A stretch of DNA of 64,000 bases from Flavobacterium sp. IB48 (GCF_016405855.1 NZ_JAEFCA010000001.1:1216840-1280839), one strand, 5' to 3'; positions 17,137 through 26,821 are shown, counted from the first letter of the stretch. Notes: a model not told the origin generated them from the sequence alone. A program made the numbers and translations.

Positions 17137-18408
17137 ATGTTACAAATTGCATTTATTAGAGAAAATCAAGAGAAAGTAATCAAGGCTTTAGCAAAACGAA
17201 ATATCGATGCTAAAAGCGTTGTTGAAGAAGTGGTTCAATTAGACGAAAATCGTCGTGCTGCACAAGTGGAATTAGACAATACTTTATCAGAATCTAATAA
17301 ATTGTCCAAAGATATTGGTGAATTGATGAAAGCTGGAGAGAAAGCTAAAGCAGCAATCTTAAAAGAAAAAACAGTTTCGCTAAAAGAAAAAAGCAAAGAA
17401 CTGAGCGAAAAAGCAGAAGCTTTGGCCGTTGAGTTAACGAATAAATTATACACTTTACCAAATCTACCGGCTGATATTGTTCCTGAAGGAAAAACTCCAG
17501 ACGATAACTTAAATGTTTTTCAAGAAGGAGATATTCCCGTTTTGCACGAAGGAGCACAACCACACTGGGAATTGGTGAAGAAATATGATATTATCGATTT
17601 TGAATTGGGTGTAAAAATCACTGGTGCAGGATTTCCTGTTTATAAAGGAAAAGGAGCTCGTTTACAACGTGCTTTAATCAATTACTTTTTAGACAAAAAT
17701 ACCGCTGCAGGATATAATGAAGTTCAGGTTCCTCATTTAGTAAACGAAGCTTCAGGATTTGGAACGGGACAATTGCCAGACAAAGAAGGACAAATGTATC
17801 ATTCTACAATTGATGATCTATATTTGATTCCAACAGCTGAGGTTCCAGTTACCAACTTATTCCGCGATGTTATTTTAAACGAAAGTGATCTTCCTGTTTT
17901 ACATACAGCATATACACCATGTTTTCGTCGTGAAGCAGGTTCTTACGGAGCTCACGTTCGCGGGTTAAACCGTTTGCACCAATTTGATAAAGTAGAAATT
18001 GTTCGTGTAGAGCATCCAGATAATTCTTATGCTGCGCTTGATGGAATGGTTGAACACGTAAAAGAGATTCTTCAAGAATTGAAATTACCTTATAGAATTT
18101 TACGCCTTTGCGGAGGTGATATGGGATTCACATCTGCGTTGACGTATGATTTTGAAGTGTTTTCTACAGCACAAGATCGTTGGTTAGAGATCAGTTCTGT
18201 TTCTAACTTTGAAACTTTCCAGGCAAATCGTCTAAAATTACGTTTCAAAGACAAAGACGGAAAAAACCAATTGGCTCATACGCTTAACGGAAGTTCATTG
18301 GCGCTTCCGCGTGTTTTAGCTGGAATTATTGAAAATTACCAAACTCCAGAAGGAATCGTAATTCCAGAGGTTTTACGTCCTTACTGCGGATTTGATATTA
18401 TAAATTAA
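17137..18408 (+). CDS. serS: Seryl-tRNA synthetase
   Basis: The 423-residue class II enzyme charges tRNA-Ser and tRNA-Sec. Residues 1-110 form the long N-terminal antiparallel coiled coil that grips the tRNA long arm (KAAILKEKTVSLKEKSKELS). Motif 2 is CFRREAGSYG and motif 3 is NGSSLALPRVLAGIIENYQ. The length and domain order are standard. A repeat element begins three bases after the stop. Confidence 0.98.
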   Translation: MLQIAFIRENQEKVIKALAKRNIDAKSVVEEVVQLDENRRAAQVELDNTLSESNKLSKDIGELMKAGEKAKAAILKEKTVSLKEKSKELSEKAEALAVELTNKLYTLPNLPADIVPEGKTPDDNLNVFQEGDIPVLHEGAQPHWELVKKYDIIDFELGVKITGAGFPVYKGKGARLQRALINYFLDKNTAAGYNEVQVPHLVNEASGFGTGQLPDKEGQMYHSTIDDLYLIPTAEVPVTNLFRDVILNESDLPVLHTAYTPCFRREAGSYGAHVRGLNRLHQFDKVEIVRVEHPDNSYAALDGMVEHVKEILQELKLPYRILRLCGGDMGFTSALTYDFEVFSTAQDRWLEISSVSNFETFQANRLKLRFKDKDGKNQLAHTLNGSSLALPRVLAGIIENYQTPEGIVIPEVLRPYCGFDIIN

Positions 18409-18410
18409 TT

Positions 18411-18475
18411 TAGTTTACAGTCTCAGTCTCAGTTTACAGTTTCGGCTGTGGACTGTGACTGAAAACTGTGACTAA
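18411..18475. repeat. Inverted repeat of the CAGTTTACAGT family
   Basis: Left half TAGTTTACAGTCTCAGTCTC.. and right half ..GACTGTGACTGAAAACTGTG are imperfect inverted copies. A related element starts inside the end of lgt at 19301. Confidence 0.7.
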
Positions 18476-18487
18476 AAATTACAACTT

Positions 18488-19330
18488 ATGAAAAACGGAA
18501 TATTAAATTGGAACGTAGATCCTGTCATTTTCTGGATTACGGATAGTTTTCCGTTAAAATATTACGGAGCTCTTTTTGCCTGCGGACTTCTTCTCGGGTT
18601 TTATATCGTTAGAAACATATATAAAAAAGAAAATCTTTCCTTAGACAATCTCGATTCTTTACTTATTTATGTCATTGTCGGAACCGTTTTAGGGGCAAGA
18701 CTTGGACATTGTTTCTTTTACGAACCAGACTATTTCTTCAAACATCCGATAGAAATTCTTTTACCAATACAAAAGATAAAAGGAGCTTATCAGTTTGTTG
18801 GGTATCAAGGTCTGGCGAGTCATGGAGGTTCGATCGGAGTTATTACGGCAATGATTTTATATTGTCGAAAATTTAAAGTTCAATTTTTAGGACTTTTAGA
18901 TAAAATGTCTGTTGCGGTTCCTGTAACGGGTGCTTTTATTAGAATGGGAAATTTTATGAACTCTGAAATTTATGGAAAACCTACTGACGGAAGTTGGGGA
19001 GTGGTTTTTCAGAGAGACGATTTAATCCCTAGACATCCAACGCAATTGTATGAAGCTTTTGCTTATATATTGATTTTTGGAATTCTGTTTTATATGTACA
19101 AATCAGAAAAAATCAGAAATGCGCAAGGATTAATCTTCGGAACTTTCTTAACTTTATTATTTACAGCTCGTTTTATAATTGAATTTTTCAAAGAAAATCA
19201 AGAAGCTTTCGAAAATAATATGCTGATTAATATGGGACAAATTTTAAGTATTCCATTTATTTTAATTGGTTTGGGCTTGATTTTTTGGAAAAGTAAAAAA
19301 GTCTCAGTTTACGGTAACAGTTTACAGTAA
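18488..19330 (+). CDS. lgt: Prolipoprotein diacylglyceryl transferase
   Basis: Lgt transfers diacylglycerol from phosphatidylglycerol to the Cys of prolipoproteins in the inner membrane, the first step of lipoprotein maturation. The 280-residue protein has about seven membrane helices and the family motifs: ASHGGSIGVI with the essential His, RMGNFMNSEIYGKPTDGSWG with the conserved Arg and Asn, and RHPTQLYEA. The last ten residues (KVSVYGNSLQ) are encoded by a repeat element that overlaps the stop, so the tail is probably not functional sequence. It serves the many lipoproteins in this window. Confidence 0.96.
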   Translation: MKNGILNWNVDPVIFWITDSFPLKYYGALFACGLLLGFYIVRNIYKKENLSLDNLDSLLIYVIVGTVLGARLGHCFFYEPDYFFKHPIEILLPIQKIKGAYQFVGYQGLASHGGSIGVITAMILYCRKFKVQFLGLLDKMSVAVPVTGAFIRMGNFMNSEIYGKPTDGSWGVVFQRDDLIPRHPTQLYEAFAYILIFGILFYMYKSEKIRNAQGLIFGTFLTLLFTARFIIEFFKENQEAFENNMLINMGQILSIPFILIGLGLIFWKSKKVSVYGNSLQ

Positions 19331-19395
19331 CTAAAAACTAAAAAGTCAATATTTATAGTCCTATTATTGGCTGAGAACTGCGACTGAAAACTAAA
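19301..19395. repeat. Inverted repeat overlapping the lgt stop
   Basis: GTCTCAGTTTACGGTAACAG (19301-19320) lies inside lgt. Its partner ..GAGAACTGCGACTGAAAAC lies at 19371-19395, just before the TPR gene. It is the same family as 18411-18475, so lgt is bracketed by the two copies. Confidence 0.7.
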
Positions 19396-19406
19396 TAAAA
19401 GGCAGT

Positions 19407-21188
19407 ATGAAAAACATATTGATGGGTATCGTTTTGTTATGTTCTGGTTTTGCGTTTGGACAAAACGAGCAGTTGGCTCAATACTATTACGACAAAGGAG
19501 ATTTTGATAAAGCGAAAATTAGTTATGAAGAGCTTTTGCGAGCTGCGCCATCTAATACTCAGTACTTTTTAAGAACGATCGATTGTTATCAGCAATTGCA
19601 GCAATTTGCAAACGCCGAAAAAGCAATTCAAGATCGTTTTAATCGCTATAAGCAAGGTGTTTTTTTAGTTGAAATGGGATACAACTTTCAATTGCAGAAA
19701 AACGATTCGAAAGCCAAAAATTACTACGAACAGGCAATCGAGAAAATAAAAACAAGTCCGAATGATGTTTACGGAATTGCAAGTTCATTTGAGAAAAAAG
19801 TATTGCTAGAATATGCTTTAAAAGCCTATCAGACTGCAATGCAAGTTCAGCCCAACTTTAATTTCAATTTCCAAATCGGAATGCTGTATGGTCAGTTAGG
19901 AAAAACCGATTTGATGATTGATTTGTTATTGACAGAATCTTTCACAAATCCGCAGAATACTAATTTGATTCAGACGCAACTTTCTCGATTCATGAATGGA
20001 GAAACTGATAATACCGCTTTTAAAGATGCCATGCGAAAAGCATTAATCTTAAAAACTCAGAAAGATCAAGATGTTTTCTGGAATCATTACTTAAGCTGGT
20101 TTTATGTGCAGCAAAAAGAATTCGGAAAAGCATTCATTCAAGAAAAAGCCATTTATAAACGCGAACCAGAATCGTTGATGAGCATTGTCAATTTAAGTCA
20201 GTTTGCATTGAATGAAGGAGACAATGATACGGCAGAAGAAATTCTAAATTTCATTCTTCAAAATACTAAAGACCGTGATTTGCTGATTCAAAGTAATGCG
20301 AGTTTAATGCAAATAAAGATCGATAAAGCGCAGGAAAAAGATTATCCAGCAATCAGTCAAGAACTGCAGCAATTGTTGGCAACTTACGAAATAAATCCTT
20401 TTACCTTATCTTTGCAAATCATTCAAGCTCATTTTCTGGCTTTTAATTTGAAAAAAACAGAAGAGGGGAAAGCTGTAATGAAAAAGGCTTTGGAATTGAA
20501 TTTAAACGAATATCAAAAAGCCGATGCAAAAATGGAGTTGGCGGATATTTTGCTTTTGGAAGAAAAATACAATCAGGCGCTTATTTATTATTCGCAGATT
20601 CAATTGGATTTAAAGAATGATGTAATGGCGCACGAAGCCAGTTTGAAAGCGGCAAAAACAAGTTATTACAAAGGTGATTTTGAATGGGCAAATAAACAGT
20701 TTAAAGAATTAAAAGCCGCAAACACACAATTGATCGCCAATGATGCTTTAGAATATTTTCTGTTAATTAATGATAATACCGCAGCAGATTCGACTCAAGT
20801 GGCGCTGAAACAGTTTGCAAAAGGAGATTTTTTAATTTATCAGAATAAAAAGCAAGAAGCGATAGCGCAATTTCAAAATATTCTAAAAACGTATAAAGGG
20901 CAAGAAATTGAAGCGGTAACTTTATTGCGTTTAGGCAAAGTTTATGAAAGTCAGAAAGATTTTGCTTCGGCTTTAAGCCAATATCAGCAAATTATTGACA
21001 ATCACAGCGACGGAATTTATGTAGACGAAGCGCTGTTTTTCTCGGCTGAAATTTATAACGATGAATTAAAAGATCCAGAAAAGGCAAAACCTTTATATGA
21101 AAAGGTAATTTTTAACCATCAAGACAGTATTTATTTTGTCGATGCCAGAAAAAAATACCGCGAGTTAAGAGGAGATAAGAATTTATAG
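19407..21188 (+). CDS. Secreted TPR-repeat protein
   Basis: The 593-residue protein has a signal peptide (MKNILMGIVLLCSGFAFGQ) and many TPR units across its length. Examples are AQYYYDKGDFDKAKISYEEL at the N-terminus and ALSQYQQIIDNHSDGIYVDE near the C-terminus. TPR proteins serve as scaffolds for protein complexes, probably periplasmic here. The C-terminal repeats resemble BamD/YbgF-type TPRs (DSIYFVDARKKYRELRG). It is transcribed with serS and lgt in the same direction, but repeats separate them. A perfect 48-bp palindrome follows the stop. Confidence 0.85.
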   Translation: MKNILMGIVLLCSGFAFGQNEQLAQYYYDKGDFDKAKISYEELLRAAPSNTQYFLRTIDCYQQLQQFANAEKAIQDRFNRYKQGVFLVEMGYNFQLQKNDSKAKNYYEQAIEKIKTSPNDVYGIASSFEKKVLLEYALKAYQTAMQVQPNFNFNFQIGMLYGQLGKTDLMIDLLLTESFTNPQNTNLIQTQLSRFMNGETDNTAFKDAMRKALILKTQKDQDVFWNHYLSWFYVQQKEFGKAFIQEKAIYKREPESLMSIVNLSQFALNEGDNDTAEEILNFILQNTKDRDLLIQSNASLMQIKIDKAQEKDYPAISQELQQLLATYEINPFTLSLQIIQAHFLAFNLKKTEEGKAVMKKALELNLNEYQKADAKMELADILLLEEKYNQALIYYSQIQLDLKNDVMAHEASLKAAKTSYYKGDFEWANKQFKELKAANTQLIANDALEYFLLINDNTAADSTQVALKQFAKGDFLIYQNKKQEAIAQFQNILKTYKGQEIEAVTLLRLGKVYESQKDFASALSQYQQIIDNHSDGIYVDEALFFSAEIYNDELKDPEKAKPLYEKVIFNHQDSIYFVDARKKYRELRGDKNL

Positions 21189-21192
21189 TTCG

Positions 21193-21240
21193 GTTTAATC
21201 GTTTATTCGGTTAATCGATTAACCGAATAAACGATTAAAC
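21193..21240. repeat. Perfect 48-bp palindrome
   Basis: Bases 21193-21216 are the exact reverse complement of 21217-21240, with no spacer (centre AATC/GATT). It starts four bases after the TPR gene stop and can fold into a long hairpin, probably acting as terminator. Confidence 0.9.
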
Positions 21241-21292
21241 AAGAAAAATTAGTAAAATGATGATTTGAAAAGATTTAAGAATCAAGAGAAAA

Positions 21293-21337
21293 AAACTCAG
21301 AACCTTAGAATCTTAACATCTCAGAACCTTAGATTAG
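21293..21337. repeat. CAGAACCTTAGAATC direct repeat
   Basis: Two copies of CTCAGAACCTTAGA(A/T) lie within 45 bases, directly before the DUF4286 gene. The same words recur at 33597-33640 and 33724-33764. Confidence 0.65.
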
Positions 21338-21344
21338 AAAAGAA

Positions 21345-21656
21345 ATGATTATTTATAACGTTACCACAAACATACACGAAAGCGTTCATGACCAATGGTT
21401 AAAATGGATGCAGGAAAAACACATACCCGAAATTCTAGCAACTGAAAAATTTTCTTCTGCACGAATTGTAAAAGTTTTGGTTGAAGAAGAAATGGGCGGA
21501 ATTACATATTCTGTACAGTATATAACAGACAGTAAGGAAACTTTGGAGAAATTTTATATCGAAGATGAACCAGAATTTCATAGAGAAGCTTTAAGTCTAT
21601 TTGCAGACAAAATGCTTTCTTTCAGAACAGAATTAGAGGTTATTTCGGAGCATTAA
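21345..21656 (+). CDS. DUF4286-family protein
   Basis: The 103-residue protein looks like an alpha/beta barrel dimer of the type described for DUF4286: IYNVTTNIHESVHDQWLKWM, a middle strand GGITYSVQYIT, and a C-terminal AERM-like helix and strand (LSFRTELEVI). The family is common in Bacteroidota, and its function is unknown. It lies 174 bases before rsmA on the same strand; such proteins are often neighbours of rsmA in this phylum. Confidence 0.8.
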   Translation: MIIYNVTTNIHESVHDQWLKWMQEKHIPEILATEKFSSARIVKVLVEEEMGGITYSVQYITDSKETLEKFYIEDEPEFHREALSLFADKMLSFRTELEVISEH

Positions 21657-21795
21657 ATTTTTAATTCTCGGTCTCGGCTCTCAGTTTTTGGTTTATAATT
21701 GAGAAAAAAGCATAAAAACTTGCCGTCTTTGAGACTTTCTTGCAAAAAAAACAAAAATAAAGCTTTGCTTCTTAGTGCCTTTACAACAAAAAGAA

Positions 21796-21803
21796 TACTT
21801 TTG
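21796..21803 (+). promoter_or_regulatory. Candidate rsmA -7 box inside a degenerate repeat
   Basis: TACTTTTG exactly fits TAnnTTTG and lies 27 bases before rsmA. The surrounding bases (about 21765-21820) resemble the GCCACGAAGGCACTAAG repeat in reverse. Confidence 0.45.
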
Positions 21804-21829
21804 CAGCCTCGTGGCAAACAAGAAATGAA

Positions 21830-22618
21830 ATGGAAAAAGTAAAAGCCAAAAAACATTTAGGACAGCACTTTCTTAAAGACGAAAGTATAGCAAAAGCTAT
21901 TGCAGATACTTTGACTTTTAAAGGATATGAGGAGGTTTTAGAAATAGGACCAGGAATGGGTGTGCTTACTAAGTATTTGCTCGAAAAACCAATTAATACA
22001 CACGTTATTGAAATCGATACCGAATCTGTAGCGTATTTGGATGCCAATTATCCGAAATTAAAGAATAAGATTATCTCTCAGGATTTCCTGAAGTATAACA
22101 TAAATGAAGTTTACGAAAATAAACAGTTTGCCATAATAGGTAACTTTCCTTATAATATTTCTTCTCAGATTGTTTTTAGAACTTTAGATCTTAAACATCA
22201 GATTCCAGAGTTTTCTGGAATGTTTCAGAAAGAAGTAGCTGAGCGCATCTGCGAAAAGAAAGGCTCAAAAACCTACGGAATATTATCAGTTTTAGCTCAG
22301 GCTTTCTATAATACAGAGTATCTGTTTACGGTTGATGAAAACGTTTTTATTCCTCCGCCCAAGGTGAAATCGGGTGTGATGAGAATGACCCGAAAGGAAG
22401 ATTATAACCTTCCTTGTAGCGAAAAGTTATTTTTTACAGTTGTAAAAACGGCTTTTCAGCAGAGACGAAAAACATTACGTAACAGTTTGAAAACATTAAA
22501 TTTATCAGACAATTTGCGAGAAGACACTATCTTTGATAAACGTCCGGAGCAGCTTAGCGTAGATGAATTTATTGAACTAACTCAAAAAATAGAAGCCAAT
22601 GGAGTTCAAAATCAGTAA
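21830..22618 (+). CDS. rsmA: 16S rRNA dimethyladenosine transferase
   Basis: RsmA (KsgA) dimethylates two adjacent adenosines in the 3' hairpin of 16S rRNA during small-subunit maturation, using S-adenosylmethionine. The 262-residue protein shows [12 protein letters not shown] at the start and the SAM-binding motif [10 protein letters not shown]. The catalytic motif is [12 protein letters not shown], where NFPY replaces the usual NLPY, as is often seen. The C-terminal helical domain includes [13 protein letters not shown]. Its last 20 bases overlap the start of mgtE, so the two are likely translated in a coupled manner. Confidence 0.97.
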   Translation: MEKVKAKKHLGQHFLKDESIAKAIADTLTFKGYEEVLEIGPGMGVLTKYLLEKPINTHVIEIDTESVAYLDANYPKLKNKIISQDFLKYNINEVYENKQFAIIGNFPYNISSQIVFRTLDLKHQIPEFSGMFQKEVAERICEKKGSKTYGILSVLAQAFYNTEYLFTVDENVFIPPPKVKSGVMRMTRKEDYNLPCSEKLFFTVVKTAFQQRRKTLRNSLKTLNLSDNLREDTIFDKRPEQLSVDEFIELTQKIEANGVQNQ

Positions 22619-24005
22619 AGAATTAATCAAACAGATTGCTCAACTTATTCAGGCAAAAAATAATAAGGAGCTTGAAATCTTGCTAAATGATATTCACCAT
22701 GCAGATTTCGCCGAAATTCTTGATGAAGTAGAAATTGATGATGCAACTTATATTTTCAAAGTTTTAGACAGTGAAAAAACCGCCGAAATTCTACTTGAAT
22801 TAGACGATGATTTACGTGAAAAAATCTTAAGCCGACTTTCTCCAAAAGAAATTGCGGAAGAACTTGATGAGCTTGAAACCAATGATGCGGCAGATATTAT
22901 TGGTGAACTTTCAAAAGATCGTAAAGCTGAAGTTATCTCAGAACTTCAGGATGTTGAGCACGCAAAAAGCATCGTAGATTTACTTCGATACGATGAAGAT
23001 ACCGCTGGAGGTATAATGCATAAAGAATTAGTGAAGGTAAATGAAAACTGGAATGTTTTAACCTGTGTCAAAGAAATGCGAATTCAGGCAGAAAATGTTT
23101 CCAGAGTTCATTCTATATATGTAGTTGATGATGAAAATCGTTTAAAAGGAAGATTATCACTTAAAGATTTATTGACTACTTCGACCAAAACACAAATCTC
23201 GGATATTTACATTAGAAAATTAAATTATGTAAATGTTGAAACGCCAGATGTTGATGTTGCGCGTTTAATGGAGAAATATGATTTAGAGGCAATTCCAGTT
23301 GTTGACGAATTAGGACGCTTGGTTGGTCGCATTACAATTGATGATATTATCGATGTCATTAAGGAAGACATCGAGAAAAGAGATACCGAAGATATTCAGA
23401 AATTCGGGGGATTAGAAGCCTTAGAATTGCCATATGTGCAAACACGACTTGTAGAGATGGTTAAGAAAAGAGCGACATGGCTTGTTGTTCTTTTTATTGG
23501 AGAAATGTTCACTGCTTCGGCAATGGGATTTTTTGAAGGAGAAATCGAAAAAGCTGTTGTTTTGGCATTATTTGTTCCGCTTATTATATCGAGTGGAGGA
23601 AATTCAGGATCACAAGCTGCAACTCTTATTATTCGTGCAATGGCTCTAAAAGAGTTAACGCTAAAAGATTGGTGGTATGTAATGAAAAAAGAAATCGCTT
23701 CGGGTTTCTTATTGGGTGCCATTTTAGGGATTGTCGGTTTTATCAGAATATTTATTTGGCAGCAAACTGGGCTTTATGAATATGGAGAACATTGGCTTAC
23801 AATTGGTCTTGCCGTATCGCTTTCATTGGTGTTTATCGTTTTATGGGGAACTTTGTCTGGCTCGATGATTCCGTTTTTATTAAAGAAACTTAGGCTAGAC
23901 CCCGCAACTTCATCGGCACCTTTTGTAGCTACTTTAGTAGATGTAACTGGATTAGTAATCTATTTTACAATTGCTTCTTTGCTTTTAAAAGGAAAGTTGC
24001 TTTAA
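22599..24005 (+). CDS. mgtE: MgtE magnesium transporter
   Basis: The 468-residue protein has the full MgtE layout. A helical N domain covers residues 1-130, a pair of CBS domains 135-255 ([20 protein letters not shown]), a plug helix follows, and five membrane helices fill the C-terminal 180 residues ([21 protein letters not shown]). MgtE is a Mg2+-gated channel in the inner membrane, gated by its own cytoplasmic domain. It starts inside rsmA in another frame, so they form an operon. Confidence 0.96.
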   Translation: MEFKISKELIKQIAQLIQAKNNKELEILLNDIHHADFAEILDEVEIDDATYIFKVLDSEKTAEILLELDDDLREKILSRLSPKEIAEELDELETNDAADIIGELSKDRKAEVISELQDVEHAKSIVDLLRYDEDTAGGIMHKELVKVNENWNVLTCVKEMRIQAENVSRVHSIYVVDDENRLKGRLSLKDLLTTSTKTQISDIYIRKLNYVNVETPDVDVARLMEKYDLEAIPVVDELGRLVGRITIDDIIDVIKEDIEKRDTEDIQKFGGLEALELPYVQTRLVEMVKKRATWLVVLFIGEMFTASAMGFFEGEIEKAVVLALFVPLIISSGGNSGSQAATLIIRAMALKELTLKDWWYVMKKEIASGFLLGAILGIVGFIRIFIWQQTGLYEYGEHWLTIGLAVSLSLVFIVLWGTLSGSMIPFLLKKLRLDPATSSAPFVATLVDVTGLVIYFTIASLLLKGKLL

Positions 24006-24063
24006 AATAATCTATTTGTTTCTAAAAAAATAGCTAGATCTGATTCTTGAATTCTAGATTTTT

Positions 24064-24120
24064 GCCACAAATTAGCAGTTTGCAGTGATTTAAAATCTCT
24101 AAAATCTGCGTAATTTGCAA
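24064..24120. repeat. Single GCCACAAATT / AATCTGCG repeat module
   Basis: This degenerate copy of the second module of the 1516-1833 units lies between mgtE and proC. Confidence 0.6.
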
Positions 24121-24168
24121 GCGGAAAATGCTGTTTACCAACCAGAAATAAATTAAAGCCAAACCAAA

Positions 24169-24945
24169 ATGAAAGTACACATTATTGGAGGAGGAAACCT
24201 TGGGGTTTCTATTGCCTTAGGGATTGCTAAATTCTCGAAAAACAACCAAGTTACTGTCACTAGAAGAAACACTGCAAGTATTCAATATTTATCAGAATAT
24301 GGCATTACGGTTTCAAACGATAATAAACACAACATTCAGGAAGCTGATGTTATAATTTTAACCATAAAACCGTATCAGGTAGATATTGTTTTGGCTGAGA
24401 TTTTGCCAGTTATTAAAAACAAAACAATTGCTTCTGCAGTAAGCGGATTGTCTTTGGATGTTTTTCAAACCAAAACAAACTACGAATATCCTGTAGTGCG
24501 CATTATGCCAAATATAGCGGCGCAATTTGGAGAATCGGCAACTTGTATTTCTTTTCCAGAAAAATATAAAGAAAATGCTACTCCAATTGTAGATTTATTT
24601 CAAGATTTAGGAACAGCTCCTGTGATCGACGAAAAATTGATGGACGCGGCAACAGTTTTAGGTGCTTGCGGAACAGCTTATGCATTGCGTTATATTCGTG
24701 CCTCTATGCAAGCGGGAATCGAAATCGGTTTTGATTCTAACACTGCTTTAGCAATTGCAGCACAAACGGTAAAAGGAGCTGCAAAAATGCTTTTAGAAGA
24801 ACGAGTGCATCCAGAACAATTGATCGATCGTGTAACGACGCCTCAAGGCTGTACGATTGTCGGTTTAAATGAAATGGAACACAATGGTTTCAGCTCATCA
24901 TTAATTAAAGGAATTAAAACTTCTTTAAAACAGATCAAAGGTTAG
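24169..24945 (+). CDS. proC: Pyrroline-5-carboxylate reductase
   Basis: ProC reduces pyrroline-5-carboxylate to proline with NAD(P)H, the last step of proline synthesis. The 258-residue protein starts with the dinucleotide fold VHIIGGGNLGVSIALGI. It carries the family motifs RIMPNIAAQFGESAT and, near the C-terminus, VTTPQGCTIVGLNEME, which corresponds to the usual TSPGGTT region. It is a single gene with a strong terminator. A related reductase on another substrate is possible but less likely. Confidence 0.88.
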   Translation: MKVHIIGGGNLGVSIALGIAKFSKNNQVTVTRRNTASIQYLSEYGITVSNDNKHNIQEADVIILTIKPYQVDIVLAEILPVIKNKTIASAVSGLSLDVFQTKTNYEYPVVRIMPNIAAQFGESATCISFPEKYKENATPIVDLFQDLGTAPVIDEKLMDAATVLGACGTAYALRYIRASMQAGIEIGFDSNTALAIAAQTVKGAAKMLLEERVHPEQLIDRVTTPQGCTIVGLNEMEHNGFSSSLIKGIKTSLKQIKG

Positions 24946-24969
24946 TTTTAAAGAAATTCCAATATTTGA

Positions 24970-25013
24970 AAAATCCAAATTCCAAGTTTAAACGGGAATT
25001 TGGATTTTTTTGT
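24970..25013 (+). terminator. Terminator between proC and the cytochrome gene
   Basis: AAATCCAAATTCC pairs with GGAATTTGGATTT and is followed by seven T. It separates two convergent genes. Confidence 0.85.
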
Positions 25014-25021
25014 TTTGAGGT

Positions 25022-25438
25022 TCAATACCGTACTCCTGAACAATAATCAATTAAGTCGGGAAGATTTTCTTCATTGATAACATCTTTAAATGTTGTTGTG
25101 TGATAATCAATTCCAAACTTTTCAATCTTCAAGATATCGATTTTATAGTTTTTCCTTAACATCCATTTTATAAAAACCAATGAGTCTATATTACGAAGTG
25201 CAGGTCCAGTACTCTTGGAATCTAGTTTATGGCAAGCGGCACAATTAGAATTAAAGATTTCTTTTCCATTTCCTGGATTTCCTTTTGAATATGCATTTCC
25301 ACAAAATAGTAAAGTAGGAGTCTGATTGTAAAAATCTGAAATCGGAGGTTTATATGTTATGACTTGATAGAGAATAATACCAACAAGCAATATTATGAGA
25401 GATATTGATATTGCAAGTATTTGTCTAATTCTTTTCAT
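25022..25438 (-). CDS. Membrane-anchored c-type cytochrome
   Basis: The 138-residue protein has one N-terminal membrane helix (about residues 7-28) and a heme-binding CAACH at residues 66-70. The following KLDSKSTGPALRNID is typical of class I cytochromes. The sixth ligand, usually a Met before the last helix, is not evident; DYHTTTFKDV occupies that place and offers a His. Heme would face the periplasm. The gene is alone between convergent proC and nhaA on its own strand. Confidence 0.82.
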   Translation of the reverse strand: MKRIRQILAISISLIILLVGIILYQVITYKPPISDFYNQTPTLLFCGNAYSKGNPGNGKEIFNSNCAACHKLDSKSTGPALRNIDSLVFIKWMLRKNYKIDILKIEKFGIDYHTTTFKDVINEENLPDLIDYCSGVRY

Positions 25439-25477
25439 CAGTTAAACTCAGTAATTAGAATTTAAAACATTCGAAAT

Positions 25478-26614
25478 TTACTTTCTGTTTAATGTATATT
25501 TTAAATAAACGAATCCCATTAATCCTGCTAAGAAGGAAGCAATCAGAATGGCTATTTTAGAAAAAACGACAATTTCAGGGTTTTTGAATGCTAAAACTGT
25601 TATGAAAATTGACATAGTAAAACCAATTCCGCCTAACATTCCTGCTCCTAAAATGTGCGCCCATTTCAAGTTTTTCGGTAAAATGCATAAACCCGAAGTT
25701 ACACCTACTGAGGAGAAAAGCAAAATTCCAAGAGGTTTTCCAACTACAAGCCCCAAAATAATTCCGTAAGTATTAACATGACTAAGACCTTCGTGCCAAT
25801 TGTCTGAAATTGTTAAAGCAGTATTTGCAATTGCAAACAACGGCAAAATGAAAAAAGCAACTGGCCTATGTAAAAAGTGCTGTAGCCTATATGAAGATGT
25901 TTTTTCGCCACCATCTCCAAACGGAATAACAAACGCTAAAATCACACCAGTTATGGTTGCGTGAACTCCAGAATTAAGCATAAAATACCACATTATTGCT
26001 CCACCGATCAAATATGGAATTAGATTGTGAATTTTCATTCGGTTTAAAACAAAAAGTAAACACCAGATCCCAAGAGCAATTCCAAGATTTAAAAAAGAGA
26101 TTGATGTCGTGTAAAAAATGGCAATCACGATAATTGCTCCTAAATCGTCAATTACAGCCAAAGCAGTTAAAAAAACTTTTAAAGAAGTAGGAACTTTATT
26201 GCCAAGGAGCGATAAAATCCCGATTGCAAAGGCAATATCGGTTGCCATCGGAATTCCGGCTCCGTTTTGTGTAGTTGTTCCATAGTTTAATGCCAAAAAA
26301 ATTGCTGCAGGAACAAGCATTCCGCCAAAAGCGGCCATAATTGGCAGTGAAGCATTCTTAATGTTGGATAATTCGCCATGATAAATTTCGCGTTCCAGTT
26401 CTAATCCGATCAAAAGAAAAAAGATTGTCATTAATCCATCATTAATCCAGTGCGTTATAGAGTGCCCCGAAATTTCTTTCTCCCAAAAAGCAACATATGG
26501 AACTTGAATAGAAGAGTTGGCAAGATAAAGAGATAAAATCGTGACAAATAGCAAGATAATCCCTCCCGATTTTTCGTTTTCAAAAAAGGCTTTAAAAGTC
26601 TTGGTTAATTTCAT
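25478..26614 (-). CDS. nhaA: Na+/H+ antiporter NhaA
   Basis: NhaA exchanges two protons for one sodium across the inner membrane for pH and salt balance. From the ATG at 26614 (MKLTKTFKAFFENEKSGG) the protein is 378 residues with about 12 helices. The conserved transport Asp pair is in LAVIDDLGAIIVI and the fold motif in PMATDIAFAIGILSLLG. An in-frame ATG at 26710 would add a 32-residue tail not expected in the family, so I prefer the shorter form. Confidence 0.95.
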   Translation of the reverse strand: MKLTKTFKAFFENEKSGGIILLFVTILSLYLANSSIQVPYVAFWEKEISGHSITHWINDGLMTIFFLLIGLELEREIYHGELSNIKNASLPIMAAFGGMLVPAAIFLALNYGTTTQNGAGIPMATDIAFAIGILSLLGNKVPTSLKVFLTALAVIDDLGAIIVIAIFYTTSISFLNLGIALGIWCLLFVLNRMKIHNLIPYLIGGAIMWYFMLNSGVHATITGVILAFVIPFGDGGEKTSSYRLQHFLHRPVAFFILPLFAIANTALTISDNWHEGLSHVNTYGIILGLVVGKPLGILLFSSVGVTSGLCILPKNLKWAHILGAGMLGGIGFTMSIFITVLAFKNPEIVVFSKIAILIASFLAGLMGFVYLKYTLNRK

Positions 26615-26792
26615 TGGGAAGATTTTCTGAAGATTTATATGATGGATTTGAAAAATCCTTATTCTTTCAAAGTTAAAAAAAAAACCGCGCAATAAAAAAG
26701 TATTTGCCATGAAGCCTTGAACAGATAAGGTTTTTTCAGGTTTTTTTGGTTTTAAATTATCTCTTACGACTTTATGAGGTTATATTTCCCGT

Positions 26793-26800
26793 ATTTTTGT
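26793..26800 (+). promoter_or_regulatory. Candidate -7 box for the hydroxyacid dehydrogenase gene
   Basis: TATTTTTG lies 22 bases before the start codon and fits TAnnTTTG exactly. No TTG lies at the right spacing. Confidence 0.4.
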
Positions 26801-26821
26801 ATTTATAAAATTCAGTAAAAA

